Position numbers and translations under genes: made by a program. The notes beneath the pieces were generated by a model that saw only the letters and a program-made list of their open reading frames with translations, was not told where the DNA came from and did no database searches. A stretch of DNA of 64,000 nucleotides from CAWAHD01 sp963781785 (lineage in GTDB: Bacteria; Planctomycetota; Planctomycetia; Isosphaerales; Isosphaeraceae), in NCBI GenBank assembly GCA_963781785.1, contig CAWAHD010000004.1:310001-374000 (forward strand), read 5' to 3'. Below are positions 38,593-46,839 of this stretch, piece by piece. Numbering within the stretch: the first letter of the stretch is position 1; the number at the start of each line of letters is the position of its first letter.

Positions 38593-38620
38593 GCGGAGAG
38601 GGTGGGATTCCAACCCACGG
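38593..38620 (-). repeat. tRNA-3'-end-like segment, copy 1 (candidate attachment core)
   Basis: On the minus strand it reads as a T-arm and 3' acceptor half of a tRNA-Ser-like gene: GTGGGTTGGAATCCCAC followed by CCTCTCCGC. No 5' half is present. It matches the segment at 42191-42218 at 24 of 28 positions in the same orientation. Tyrosine integrases commonly target such tRNA 3' ends, so this may be an attachment-site scar. Confidence 0.4.
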
Positions 38621-38637
38621 GTGCGCGGAAGGCATGA

Positions 38638-39021
38638 CTACAGCGGTTCGTCCCAGCAATCGCAGTGCAGATTCTTCTCCGTGAGCGGGTTGCCGCATTC
38701 GGTACACCAGAGCTGACCACACTCATAGCAGCGGCCGACGAGAAGCTGGTTGATTTCGGCATCGGCGTCGCAGTCACCGGTCTGGTCACTCCCGCAGCTC
38801 GGGCATGGGCCGACCATGATGCGATCGGCAAATCCCTCGGCGGTTGAGCTCTCACTCATTGCCTTGCCCAGCTCGGCGAGAATGTCCGCCGGCATTTGCT
38901 CAAGGAGCTCCATCACAACCGCCTCTTCCTCGGCGGTGGGCGCTTCCGACAAGTCCGCTTCGCAGTGCCCACAGACCCGCGCTTTTCTGGGCACCTTATG
39001 GCCGCAGTTCCAGCAGCGCAT
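38638..39021 (-). CDS. Small multi-zinc-ribbon protein
   Basis: 127 residues starting MRCWNCGHKVPRKARVCGHC, preferred because GGAG precedes this ATG and the upstream extension is arginine-rich noise. Cys pairs are CWNC/CGHC at the start, CPSC and CYEC in the middle and CTEC/HCDC at the end, enough for about three zinc sites. A helical stretch (EEAVVMELLEQMPADILAEL) separates the first from the rest. No catalytic domain. Probably a nucleic-acid- or protein-binding adaptor; function unknown. Confidence 0.75.
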   Translation of the reverse strand: MRCWNCGHKVPRKARVCGHCEADLSEAPTAEEEAVVMELLEQMPADILAELGKAMSESSTAEGFADRIMVGPCPSCGSDQTGDCDADAEINQLLVGRCYECGQLWCTECGNPLTEKNLHCDCWDEPL

Positions 39022-39335
39022 CACTCGCTCCGCAAGTTTGAGAAAATCGACAAGGCCGGCCCGTGCCAACGCCAAGATGGCGCGAGAGCGACGAGGGCGA
39101 GATCCGAACCCATCGTGCATTCTAACCTGTACACGGAATTTCCAGTAGCGCCCGGTCGGCGGGTTCGCCAGTTCTCCGTCTAATCTAACTTCTTGTTCCG
39201 GGCTGACGACGCCCTTCACAGGCTGTAGCCCGCGCAGCCAGCCGGGCTGTCGCCACTCAATTGCAAACCCGCCTCGCGCGTGCCAAACTCGCCTGGGACG
39301 GGAAAGCGCGAGTCCGTGCACCAGGGGTTCGGTCG

Positions 39336-40583
39336 ATGAAGCACGCCATTACGCTGATCTTGCTCGCCCTGATGCACCTTTGGCCCGGTGTCGAAAAATG
39401 TTCTGGCGAGGATGTCAAGCGGGTCGCCGCGATCGTGACCGAGTACCGTCACAACTCGCACGCCGATCTGATCGTCAGCCGCCTGTTCCAGACCGACACG
39501 CTCGATGGGAAGGGACCGCAGCGGCGGCTCAAGCTGGTCTCGCTGTACATGGACCAGACGCCGCAGGGCGAGAAGGGCCACGCTCTCGCAAAAGCGTATG
39601 GCTTCAAAATCTGCCCCTTGGTGGCCGACGCACTCACGCTCGGGACAGATCACCTGGCAGTCGATGCCGTGCTCCTCATCGCCGAGCATGGCGCTTACCC
39701 TGGTTCCGATACCGGGCAGACGGTCTATCCCAAGCGCCGCCTGTTCGAGCAGATCGTGGCTGTCTTCCGCCAAACGGGGCAGGTTGTGCCGGTCTTCATC
39801 GACAAGCATCTCGCCGACAACTGGGCCGACGCATCCTGGATCTACGATCGAGCGCGAGCACTTGAGATTCCGCTCATGGCCGGCTCATCCCTTCCCGTCA
39901 CCTGGCGTTATCCCGCCGATGATGTCTATAAGGAGCGCCGGCTGAAAGAGATCGTGGTGCTCTCGTATCATACGCTTGATGGCTACGGCTTCCATGCACT
40001 CGAGATTGCGCAAGCGCTCGCCGAGGCGCGAATCGGGGGCGAATCCGGCGTCGTCCGGGTCCGTTGTGTGCAGGGGGCGGAGGTGTGGGAACGGCTCAAA
40101 AATCGCGACGTCGAGCCTGACTTGCTCAATCACGCCAGCGCCGTGCTGCGCAACAAGCCTCCTCAAGACCGGTCTCTGCCAGACCTCGTCAAGGAGCCGA
40201 CTCTCTTTCAGGTGACATACCGCGACGGCCTGGCCGTGCAGGTCCTGACATTAAACGGCGCCGTGGGCGAGTGGTCAGCAGCCTGGCGCTATTCAGGCGA
40301 CTCCACGGTGCACGCCAGCCTGGTCTACACCCAGGAAGCACGCCCCTTCATGCACTTCACGTACCTGCTGCGCGGAATCGAGACGTTCTTTCTCACCGGG
40401 AAACCGGCGTGGCCCGTTGAGCGAACCCTGCTGACGAGCGGTGTGCTCGATCGCCTGCTGATTTCCCGCAAGGACGCGGGACGGTCGCTCGAGACCCCCG
40501 AGCTGCGACTGTCTTATCAATCGAGCTGGCGGTGGTCCCAGCCGCCGCCTCCGCCACCAGATCGGCCGCTCGACGGGCCGTGA
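39336..40583 (+). CDS. Secreted protein of unknown function
   Basis: 415 residues with signal peptide KHAITLILLALMHLWPGVEK. The body is an alpha/beta protein with Rossmann-like phrases (VKRVAAIVTEYRHNSHADLI, LAVDAVLLIAEHGAYPG, GQVVPVFIDKHLADNWADAS) that recall Gfo/Idh-like or ThuA-like folds, but no signature such as EKP is present. The tail is Pro-rich (QPPPPPPDRP). The start is chosen at the ATG preceding the hydrophobic segment, with AGGGG upstream. Neighbour of a secreted beta-propeller-like protein 142 bp downstream; the two may act together. Family not recognised. Confidence 0.72.
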   Translation: MKHAITLILLALMHLWPGVEKCSGEDVKRVAAIVTEYRHNSHADLIVSRLFQTDTLDGKGPQRRLKLVSLYMDQTPQGEKGHALAKAYGFKICPLVADALTLGTDHLAVDAVLLIAEHGAYPGSDTGQTVYPKRRLFEQIVAVFRQTGQVVPVFIDKHLADNWADASWIYDRARALEIPLMAGSSLPVTWRYPADDVYKERRLKEIVVLSYHTLDGYGFHALEIAQALAEARIGGESGVVRVRCVQGAEVWERLKNRDVEPDLLNHASAVLRNKPPQDRSLPDLVKEPTLFQVTYRDGLAVQVLTLNGAVGEWSAAWRYSGDSTVHASLVYTQEARPFMHFTYLLRGIETFFLTGKPAWPVERTLLTSGVLDRLLISRKDAGRSLETPELRLSYQSSWRWSQPPPPPPDRPLDGP

Positions 40584-40725
40584 CGCCGCGGAGGGGTCGA
40601 GTCGGATCGCCGGCCGGCCGGGGCGGCGGGCTGAAACTGAGTTACAGCGGTCTTCGCTTGGTGCAGGCCCTTTCCTTGAGCGCGCGAGTTGTCGCAAACG
40701 AATACTCACATCGGGGAACCCCATC

Positions 40726-42075
40726 ATGATAAACGATCGGCGGCATCGAAACCCGGTGGTTCGCTTGGGGGCGGCGATCTGGTGCTCACTCCTCGCCGTC
40801 GGCGTCTATCCGGCGGGGGGAAATGCCAGCGAGCCAGCAAATCCCGGGTCCGGCGTGCGGTGGCTCCAGGCTACTGCGTTCGCAGTACCGCGCCAGACTG
40901 CACCGGAGGGGGAAGGGTATTTTTCGATCGTGGAGGGGCACAACGAGTGTCTCTATATCGGCACCCACGCCAACGGCGTCAACTCGTGGCTCGTCGAGTT
41001 CAGCCCCCGGCTCGGTCGAATGAAGGTGGTGGTCGACGCTCACAAGGCGATTGGTATCGACCTGAAAGGTTTCGGCTCGCAGGCCAAGATCCATACCCGC
41101 AACAATGTCGGAAAAGGCGGCAAGATTTACTTCGGCACCAAGCAAGGGTATCCCGCGCAGGGTGAAAAGCGTGAGGACTATCCCGGCGGCTACCCGATGG
41201 TCTACGATCCGGGAACCGGCCGCACCCGGGTTTACGCGATACCGATTGCACACGAAGGGATCAGCAGCATCACGCCGGACGAAGAGCTTGGCGTCGCGTA
41301 TCTCTCGACCTGTTCTGACCACCGCCCCGGGCCGCGAGAAAACGCACACTTCCTGGTGATGGATCTCGAGAAAGGGACGTACCGGGACCTGATCGACACG
41401 CACCATATTTATGCATTCATCGTGGTCGATTCGTTGCATCGAGCTTATCATCCGATGCTCGGCGGCGATGTGTTTCGCTATGATCCGCGGTCTAACCGGC
41501 TGGAACGCCTCAAGCAGACGATCGACGGGAAACCGCCCGCCCCGGGAACGCATCTGGCCGATCCGGACGGTCATCCCATCAACTGGGACATTTCCCCCGA
41601 TGGGAAGACTCTCTACTCGCTTCCCATGAGCACGAACGAGCTTTTTGCTTACGACCTCTTTGCAAGCAGCGACACGCTGCCGGGCCGCAGCCTGGGCACA
41701 CTGATCAAGGGCGCCAGCGCTACCGATTGCCGGGCGATGTGCGTCGGCCCGACGGGCACGGTCTGGGCCGCCATCACCGAGTCGGATAAAGACGTCGGCA
41801 ATCTGCTCCACCTGGTCAGCTACCAGAAGGGAAGCAAGAACCCTCGAGACCACGGCACCGTGGCCATTCGCAATCCGGAGTACGCGGTCTCAGCCGTTCG
41901 TTCCGGTAAGCCGCTGCCGTATCCAAGCGGGTTAATCAAGCTTGCCGGCGGCACAGTAACGACCCGCCACGTGATCCTTGGCGTTTGCCAGGCAAGAAAC
42001 GGAGATGTGTTCGCGCTGGCGCTTTCGCCTTACACCGTGTTGCGAGTCGATTCGCAACAACTTCGAGGCAACTGA
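40726..42075 (+). CDS. Secreted beta-propeller-like protein
   Basis: 449 residues with an N-terminal hydrophobic segment (VVRLGAAIWCSLLAVGVYPA) and repeated beta-strand blades: YFSIVEGHNECLYIGTHANG, GGYPMVYDPGTGRTRVYAIP and PINWDISPDGKTLYSLPMST. The pattern resembles the YncE/NHL or SMP-30 type propellers often found in planctomycete secretomes. No metal or catalytic residues can be fixed by eye. GGGGA precedes the ATG. Follows the secreted unknown protein on the same strand. Confidence 0.78.
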   Translation: MINDRRHRNPVVRLGAAIWCSLLAVGVYPAGGNASEPANPGSGVRWLQATAFAVPRQTAPEGEGYFSIVEGHNECLYIGTHANGVNSWLVEFSPRLGRMKVVVDAHKAIGIDLKGFGSQAKIHTRNNVGKGGKIYFGTKQGYPAQGEKREDYPGGYPMVYDPGTGRTRVYAIPIAHEGISSITPDEELGVAYLSTCSDHRPGPRENAHFLVMDLEKGTYRDLIDTHHIYAFIVVDSLHRAYHPMLGGDVFRYDPRSNRLERLKQTIDGKPPAPGTHLADPDGHPINWDISPDGKTLYSLPMSTNELFAYDLFASSDTLPGRSLGTLIKGASATDCRAMCVGPTGTVWAAITESDKDVGNLLHLVSYQKGSKNPRDHGTVAIRNPEYAVSAVRSGKPLPYPSGLIKLAGGTVTTRHVILGVCQARNGDVFALALSPYTVLRVDSQQLRGN

Positions 42076-42190
42076 CTTCGACCCGAGAACGGAGAGTTCA
42101 ACCGCGAGCAAGCCCGATTGAAGCGCCAGAAGCCAGAATCAAAGCGGGACTCGGAGCGCGTCATGCACCCGCTAATTGACCGCTGTTCAA

Positions 42191-42218
42191 GCGGAGATTG
42201 TGGGATTCGCACCCACGG
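42191..42218 (-). repeat. tRNA-3'-end-like segment, copy 2 (candidate attachment core)
   Basis: Minus strand reads GTGGGTGCGAATCCCAC and then AATCTCCGC, a T-arm with acceptor-like end and no 5' half. Same orientation as copy 1 at 38593-38620, 3.6 kb away, with four mismatches in 28. Together they bracket the zinc-ribbon gene and both secreted genes. Confidence 0.4.
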
Positions 42219-42363
42219 CTTGTGTGGCGTCCTCCAGGCGTTGTCCGACGCGACCCCGGTTGCCGCGCGGACGTCGATACGCAACGCCTGTCTTTTTACC
42301 CCGGTACCGAGACCGACAGGGAGCGGCCATCAACGATCCGGAAAGGCCCCTGGCGGCGTCTAC

Positions 42364-43662
42364 CTACGGACTCTTGGGATCGATAACTCGCCCCAGGAAG
42401 ACGATGCAGTTGGTCCGGCTGTCTCGCACCAGGTACAGGAACGGGTGATCCGCTCGGATGACCGGCGACTGGGTTTCCCGGTCGGAATCCGTGGTCAGCA
42501 TACCCATGAAGGCCGCGGCCTCGATCCCTTCCTCGTTGACGTCGAGAAAGGTCTCGTGGGATGCGGCGCTCAAATACAGATCTGCCGATTTGCCGGAGAT
42601 CTTTGAGAAGTCCGCCTTCTTCGGGTCGAAGGCCCGAGAGAGGCCCAGTTGTTTCAGCACGGGCTCGAGCGGTCGTGACGTGCTAACGCGGAACCTTGGA
42701 AGGCTGACGATGATCTCGGGTGGCCTCACGAGCCTGCGCCAGAGGTCGGCCAGCATGTCGGGCGTGAGCATCGCTTCCAGGTCGCCCAATCCGTCAACCG
42801 TCTTGGGCAAGAACACGTCCATCGCAAACGCCCCCTCGCCGCAGACGAGCGACAGCAATTCGAACGTGCCGCCGTCAAGGTAGCCATGGACGTTCGCGAG
42901 CGCGGTCATGTGCATCATCGGCACGGTGACCGATCGCTTCAGGTCCGTGTGGAATGCCTCGTGCTTGGTCACCGGCCGGTAAAAGCCCTCCAGCCAGTTG
43001 CCGCGGAAGTAGATGGCCGCGGTCAGGGCCAGCTTGGTCGGGGCCGCCATGGCCGCCGCTGGCAAAGCCTGCGTGATCTTGCCCCCGGTTCGGTCGGAAA
43101 CCCAGCCGCTCACCGTGCGCGCGGCCTCGGCAGAATCACCGGTGAAATCGACCGAGGTGGTTGTTCCCAGCGCGAACACGTCGTGGAGCGCTCTCCTGTA
43201 CTCTTCCAGCACCGTATAACCCTGCGGGATCCACACCGCGTTGGCCACGCGAATCTGGAAGCATTCGGCCCGGCCATCCGCGTTGAGATCCTGGATGAAC
43301 GCGGCCAGGTTGCGGTCGGTGACCCCGCCAGGCCGGTGCAGCACGCGGTCGATCTCGGCGGCAGTCTCACCGTGTGCGCCGGCGCGGAGTAGCTCCAGCC
43401 CGGCCGTCAGACATCCGGGGGAGACCAGAAGGTTTCCCGGCTCGGTTCGCAGTGCGTGATAAAGGTCGAGGGCAAAGGAATTGCTGGCGCGCACCACACG
43501 GGGGAGCGCCGTCCGATCGCCGCGTTCCGGCCGGTGCAGTGGGAGCGGCACCAGTTGAACCTCGGTCCGAGGGGCCTCTCCAGGCGATTCTGTCGACCCG
43601 CACCCTGCCTGCGCGGCCAGCGCCAGGACGGCGAACGTACCCACGATCCATCTTGCGTTCAT
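42364..43662 (-). CDS. Serpin-family protease inhibitor, lipoprotein
   Basis: 432 residues. The N-terminus ends in a lipobox (VLALAAQAGC), so the protein should be lipid-anchored. Serpin core motifs are clear: NSFALDLYHALRTEPGNLLV, ALTAAIYFRGNWLEGF and the breach/shutter-like segment near the end, FLDVNEEGIEAAAF, then HPFLYLVRDSRTNCIVFLG. The hinge EEGIEAAA has the small residues needed for loop insertion, which favours an inhibitory serpin, although P14 is Ile rather than the usual Thr or Ser. By hinge counting P1 falls near Ser-Asp-Arg (TTDSDRE). A GGAGGGGAGG box precedes the ATG. It would protect surface proteins from host, predator or own proteases. Confidence 0.9.
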   Translation of the reverse strand: MNARWIVGTFAVLALAAQAGCGSTESPGEAPRTEVQLVPLPLHRPERGDRTALPRVVRASNSFALDLYHALRTEPGNLLVSPGCLTAGLELLRAGAHGETAAEIDRVLHRPGGVTDRNLAAFIQDLNADGRAECFQIRVANAVWIPQGYTVLEEYRRALHDVFALGTTTSVDFTGDSAEAARTVSGWVSDRTGGKITQALPAAAMAAPTKLALTAAIYFRGNWLEGFYRPVTKHEAFHTDLKRSVTVPMMHMTALANVHGYLDGGTFELLSLVCGEGAFAMDVFLPKTVDGLGDLEAMLTPDMLADLWRRLVRPPEIIVSLPRFRVSTSRPLEPVLKQLGLSRAFDPKKADFSKISGKSADLYLSAASHETFLDVNEEGIEAAAFMGMLTTDSDRETQSPVIRADHPFLYLVRDSRTNCIVFLGRVIDPKSP

Positions 43663-44181
43663 GGCGCCTCCCCTCCAATCAATCCAATCGAACAGGCGAG
43701 GTGATTCCTGTTGAAAACGAAAACAAGATCATGAGTCAATCGACTGCTGGTGCAGCCACGCAGTCAAGGTTCTCACCGAACTTCGAGCCAAGCCGGGTTC
43801 GCTGTTGGTGCCGATCCATCGGCACCGCCGGCCTCGTTTCACGTCGGACCGCTCGAGCGCCGCGGCCGTTCTCGCATCCCGCCAACGGGGCCGGGATCGA
43901 ATCGCAGGCTGCTGGACAGCACCCTCAAGTCACAGCGGCCTGGCGGCACATTTTGTCGAGTTTTGATCGTCGATGCTAGCCACCGGCCTCGCGGCGAGCG
44001 CAGTTTTCTGCGCGGTCCAGGGAACACCATACATAATTCACGACAATAATCAGGTATGGTGTCCGCGGAACCCGACGTTCAAGTGGCGGGCCACGTCCAG
44101 GATCGTCATGCTCCGCGACAACTCGAGCGCTGACCGCTCAGTGGATTTGGTCCTAGGCGCCCGCGTTCAGCCTCATCAGGA
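43663..44181. other. Interval without a recognisable gene, with an inverted repeat
   Basis: About 520 bp upstream of the BPL_N-like gene. No coding sequence is supported. An inverted repeat (ACACCATAC at 44024-44032 and GTATGGTGT at 44054-44062) has perfect 9-bp arms around an AT-rich 21-bp centre, about 120 bp before the next gene. It could be an operator or a promoter-proximal hairpin. Confidence 0.4.
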
Positions 44182-45404
44182 TTGAACGATGAGGAGGCCG
44201 TGGACGTGGACGAGGGTGGCGTGGGATCAGCTTGGATGCGTCTTCGCCGTAGCCGCCGATCGGCCCGAGCGACGATCGCGCTTGCGGTGGTTTGCGTGTT
44301 TGCCGCGCTCGCCGCGTCGTATCGCTCGTGGCACCAGGAAGCGGTCGATTCATCGCCACGACGGGCGCTGAGCCAGCCGTCCCATGTGGCCCGGCCGCCC
44401 AAGCCGCCGCCCGTCGAGCCCCTTACCGCAGTCGAGTCGCATGAGCTCAGTCTCGCCGCCAAGGCACGCTGGCCGGCCCCCGCAGCCGAGCAGCGCAAGC
44501 TGATCGACGCGCTCGAGAAATCCGCCGCTGTCGTACGCCCTATCCGCGCCGGCATCTTTAACCAGAAGTCTTGTTGCGATGAGCCCGAGCCGCTCATTCA
44601 CATACTGGGTTCGATCCCTTCGTGCACCTGGGAGATCCTCAGCCCCGAAGACGTGCGGTCCAGCTCCGATACCCTGTCGCGTTTCGACGTGCTCATCTTC
44701 CCAGGCGGCCGTGCCCACAAGCAAGCTGATGCCTTGGGCGAGGAAGGCCGCCGGGCCGTTAAGGACTTCATCCGCTCCGGCGGCGGCTACGTGGGAATCT
44801 GCGCGGCGCGTTCCTCGCCTCGGCCCAGTACGAGTGGAGTCTCGGCTTCGTGAACACACGCACGTTGCACGGCGATCGAGAGATGCCCGGCATCGGAATT
44901 CGGTCGATGGCCGACCGCGGCCCCGGCTCGGTCCAGATCGAGCTGACACCCGAGGGCCGGTCTATCTTCGGCGACCGATCGGGGCCACTCGATATCTCGT
45001 TTTCCGGTGGTCCGGTCTTTCCCGGCCCGATGCGCGACGACCTCCCGCCGTGCATCGCGCTGGCGCACTATCGCACCGAGCTCGCCAACTACACCCCCCA
45101 GCGCGGGACGATGATCGGCACCCCCGCAATCTTCGCGGCCACATTCGGCGCCGGCCGTGTCATCTCGATCAGCCCCCACCCCGAAACCACAAAGGGCGCC
45201 GAATTCCTGGTAAGACTCGCCGTCCTTGCGACCGCACGAACGCGCGCGAATGAACCTCAGCCCGACGGGCAGGCTGCATCGGCGCGCGCCACTCGCCAGG
45301 CCCCGCGAAGAGTTCCAGACACCCATGCGCCATACAGAAATCCACCCATGCTCGACGCACCCGTCCTTAGACCGGCATGCTCCAGCTCAGGTCTTGATTG
45401 TTAA
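44182..45404 (+). CDS. BPL_N / glutamine-amidotransferase-like membrane-anchored protein, one frame break
   Basis: An N-terminal membrane helix (ATIALAVVCVFAALAASY) is followed by a class-I amidotransferase-like fold: RPIRAGIFNQKSCCDEPEPL, DVLIFPGGRAHKQADALGEE and GGYVGICA. The frame breaks at the GGCGCG at 44805-44810; one added base gives GICAGAFLASAQYEWSLGFV with the usual Cys of the nucleophile elbow, and the rest reads NTRTLHGDREMPGIGI and GRVISISPHPETTKGAEFL. The catalytic-type His is in SPHPE. Start is uncertain (TTG 44182 or ATG 44236). The last 30 or so codons come from the dispersed repeat at 45305, so the original C-terminus was probably replaced. Function unproven. Confidence 0.7.
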
Positions 45405-45492
45405 AGAGGTTCCAGATGCAATGCTCCGGCCATCCCCTTCAGTGACTGATGGGTGTCTGCAATCCCTTCGGTGACTGATGGGTGTCTGCAAT
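45305..45492. repeat. Dispersed repeat, copy 1, with a 29-bp tandem duplication
   Basis: Begins GCGAAGAGTTCCAGACACCC and is clearly related to the sequence at 46565-46835 in the same orientation (for example CACCCGTCC, TAGACCGG, AAAGAGGTTCCAGATGCAA). Its end holds two copies of a 29-bp unit (45435-45463 and 45464-45492) containing GTGACTGATGGGTGTCTGC. It overlaps the 3' end of the amidotransferase-like gene. Confidence 0.75.
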
Positions 45493-45769
45493 CCCTTCCG
45501 GTCTGTCCATCGATTTCAAGCGGATGAGCGAGGGGCGCCGGAACTTCTTCAACTATGCGGAACTCCCAGGCCAAGAATGCGAAGAGGAGCGACAGCTTCA
45601 CGCCACGTTGAATATGTGAAGGAGTCGAAAGGTTATTCATGACGGTCATACCTTTTCGATTTTTCTGGATTCATGACGATTCCCTTTGGCATCAGGTGGA
45701 TCGACTGCGCTGGTCGGACCTCCTTTCCTGATCATGCCTCCGACATGGTGTAAGTGACAGGTCCGTAAT

Positions 45770-46045
45770 GAGTTGAGACAGGAGACCCCCGTTTTCGAGC
45801 CTCAAGTTCCGATTATGCACGTGACATGCACTAACCGGTTGCTGCGTGAAGACTTGTGGCACCGAGTACCGAAGACTCCGATTTTGCATGTGACATGCGA
45901 TAACCGTTTTCCAGACAGTGACTTGCGAGAAATGGTTCCGAAGGTTCCGGTTATTCATGTGACATGCGCAAGACCAGGCTGCATCAAGGCTTAGGGCGAC
46001 AAATCGGTTCCGGTTATTCACGCGACATGCGCAACTCCAGTCGTT
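45770..46045. repeat. 69-bp degenerate repeat array with a palindromic core
   Basis: The core GTGACATGC starts at 45821, 45890 and 45959, exactly 69 bp apart, and a fourth version (GCGACATGC) starts at 46022. The best copy contains the palindrome GCATGT-G-ACATGC. Flanking sequence such as GGTTCCGGTTATTCA is partly shared. Because 69 is 23 codons, both strands have open repeats: minus strand ACHMNNRNLR-like, plus strand VPxxHVTC-like. Neither has a convincing ribosome site. Nature unknown. Confidence 0.6.
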
Positions 46046-46174
46046 GAAAAGACTTGAGCAAAGTGGTGATTTTTGGTCCGTTCCGCTTTTGTGTGTGAGG
46101 CGTCGAGACGCGAATCGACGGATTGATCGCGGGCCCGGTAATGCGCTGCGATTGTCGCGCCACAGCGACTTCGC

Positions 46175-46420
46175 GTAGGTCAGGCTTTCCAGCCTGACGG
46201 CCGGAAACGTCAGGCTGGAAAGCCTGACCTACTTCAACTCATCGCCGGAAACGTCAGGCTGGAAAGCCTGACCTACTTCAACTCACAACCGGAAACGTCA
46301 GGCTGGAAAGCCTGACCTACATCGACTCACGACCGGAAACGTCAGGCTGGAAAGCCTGACCTACTTCAACTCACGACCGGCAACGCCAGGCTGGAAAGCC
46401 TGACCTACATCGACCACCAC
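46175..46420. repeat. 44-bp REP-like palindromic tandem array
   Basis: Five units start at 46201, 46245, 46289, 46333 and 46377, an exact 44-bp period. Each holds GTCAGGCT-GGAA-AGCCTGAC (the last GCCAGGCT), an 8-bp stem closed by a GGAA tetraloop, followed by CTAC and a spacer such as TTCAACTCAC. A sixth element just before (46175-46200) is inverted relative to the others. Similar TAGGTCAGGCTTTCCAGCC elements occur in other planctomycetes. Confidence 0.8.
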
Positions 46421-46564
46421 CGAAGCCATCGACCATCCCGAAGTCGAACCGAACAGCCCCATCGTCTCCCCAACCTTTCATTGGGAACCCGACCGGTCGC
46501 GTCGGCTTTGTCCTGGTTGACGGTGCTCTCCTCTCAGCAGCGTTCAGCCGGCGCCTGGCCAGGG

Positions 46565-46835
46565 GCGAAGAGTTCCAGACACCCATGCGCCAGAGAGAAA
46601 TGCACCCATAGTCGGCGCACCCGTCCCTAGACCGGTACGCTCCAGCAAGGTCTTGTTGGTAAAGAGGTTCCAGATGCAACGCTCCGGCCATTCCGTTCGG
46701 TGATTGACGGGTGTCTGCGACCCATAGTCGGCGCACCCGTCCCTAGACCGGTACGCTCCAGCAAGGTCTTGTTGGTAAAGCGGTTCCAGATGCAACGCTC
46801 CGGCCATTCCGTTCGGTGATTGACGGGTGTCTGCG
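46565..46835. repeat. Dispersed repeat, copy 2, with a 116-bp tandem duplication
   Basis: Begins AGAGTTCCAGACACCCATGC like copy 1. The part from 46604 is present twice in tandem (46604-46719 and 46720-46835); the copies differ at very few positions (for example AAAGAGG versus AAAGCGG). Near-identity implies recent duplication. It abuts the truncated start of the ATPase fragment. Confidence 0.8.
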
Positions 46836-46839
46836 ACCC

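Larger units (their letters stand above)
37951..38637. other. Gene-poor interval with tRNA-like debris
   Basis: No protein gene is convincing. On the minus strand, GGCGCGGTAGCTCAGT (about 38157-38172) looks like the 5' end of a tRNA, but no D-stem closure or anticodon arm follows. A palindrome GTCGAATTCGAC lies at 38111-38122. A hairpin and a tRNA-3'-like segment are listed separately. The interval looks like worn-down tRNA and insertion debris next to the IS110 relic. Confidence 0.35.

Noticed and set aside
42118..42606. A small gene reading CGIRTHGLCGVLQALSD
   Set aside because: This peptide type comes from translating tRNA-3'-like DNA near integration scars; it overlaps the serpin gene end and has no ribosome site.
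45401..45649. A small protein gene between the repeats
   Set aside because: Much of the frame is repeat-derived and its other copies are in non-equivalent frames; no ribosome site.
45770..46045. CRISPR-like array
   Set aside because: Repeats differ from each other at many positions, only three to four copies exist, the spacers also share sequence, and no cas gene is in the window.
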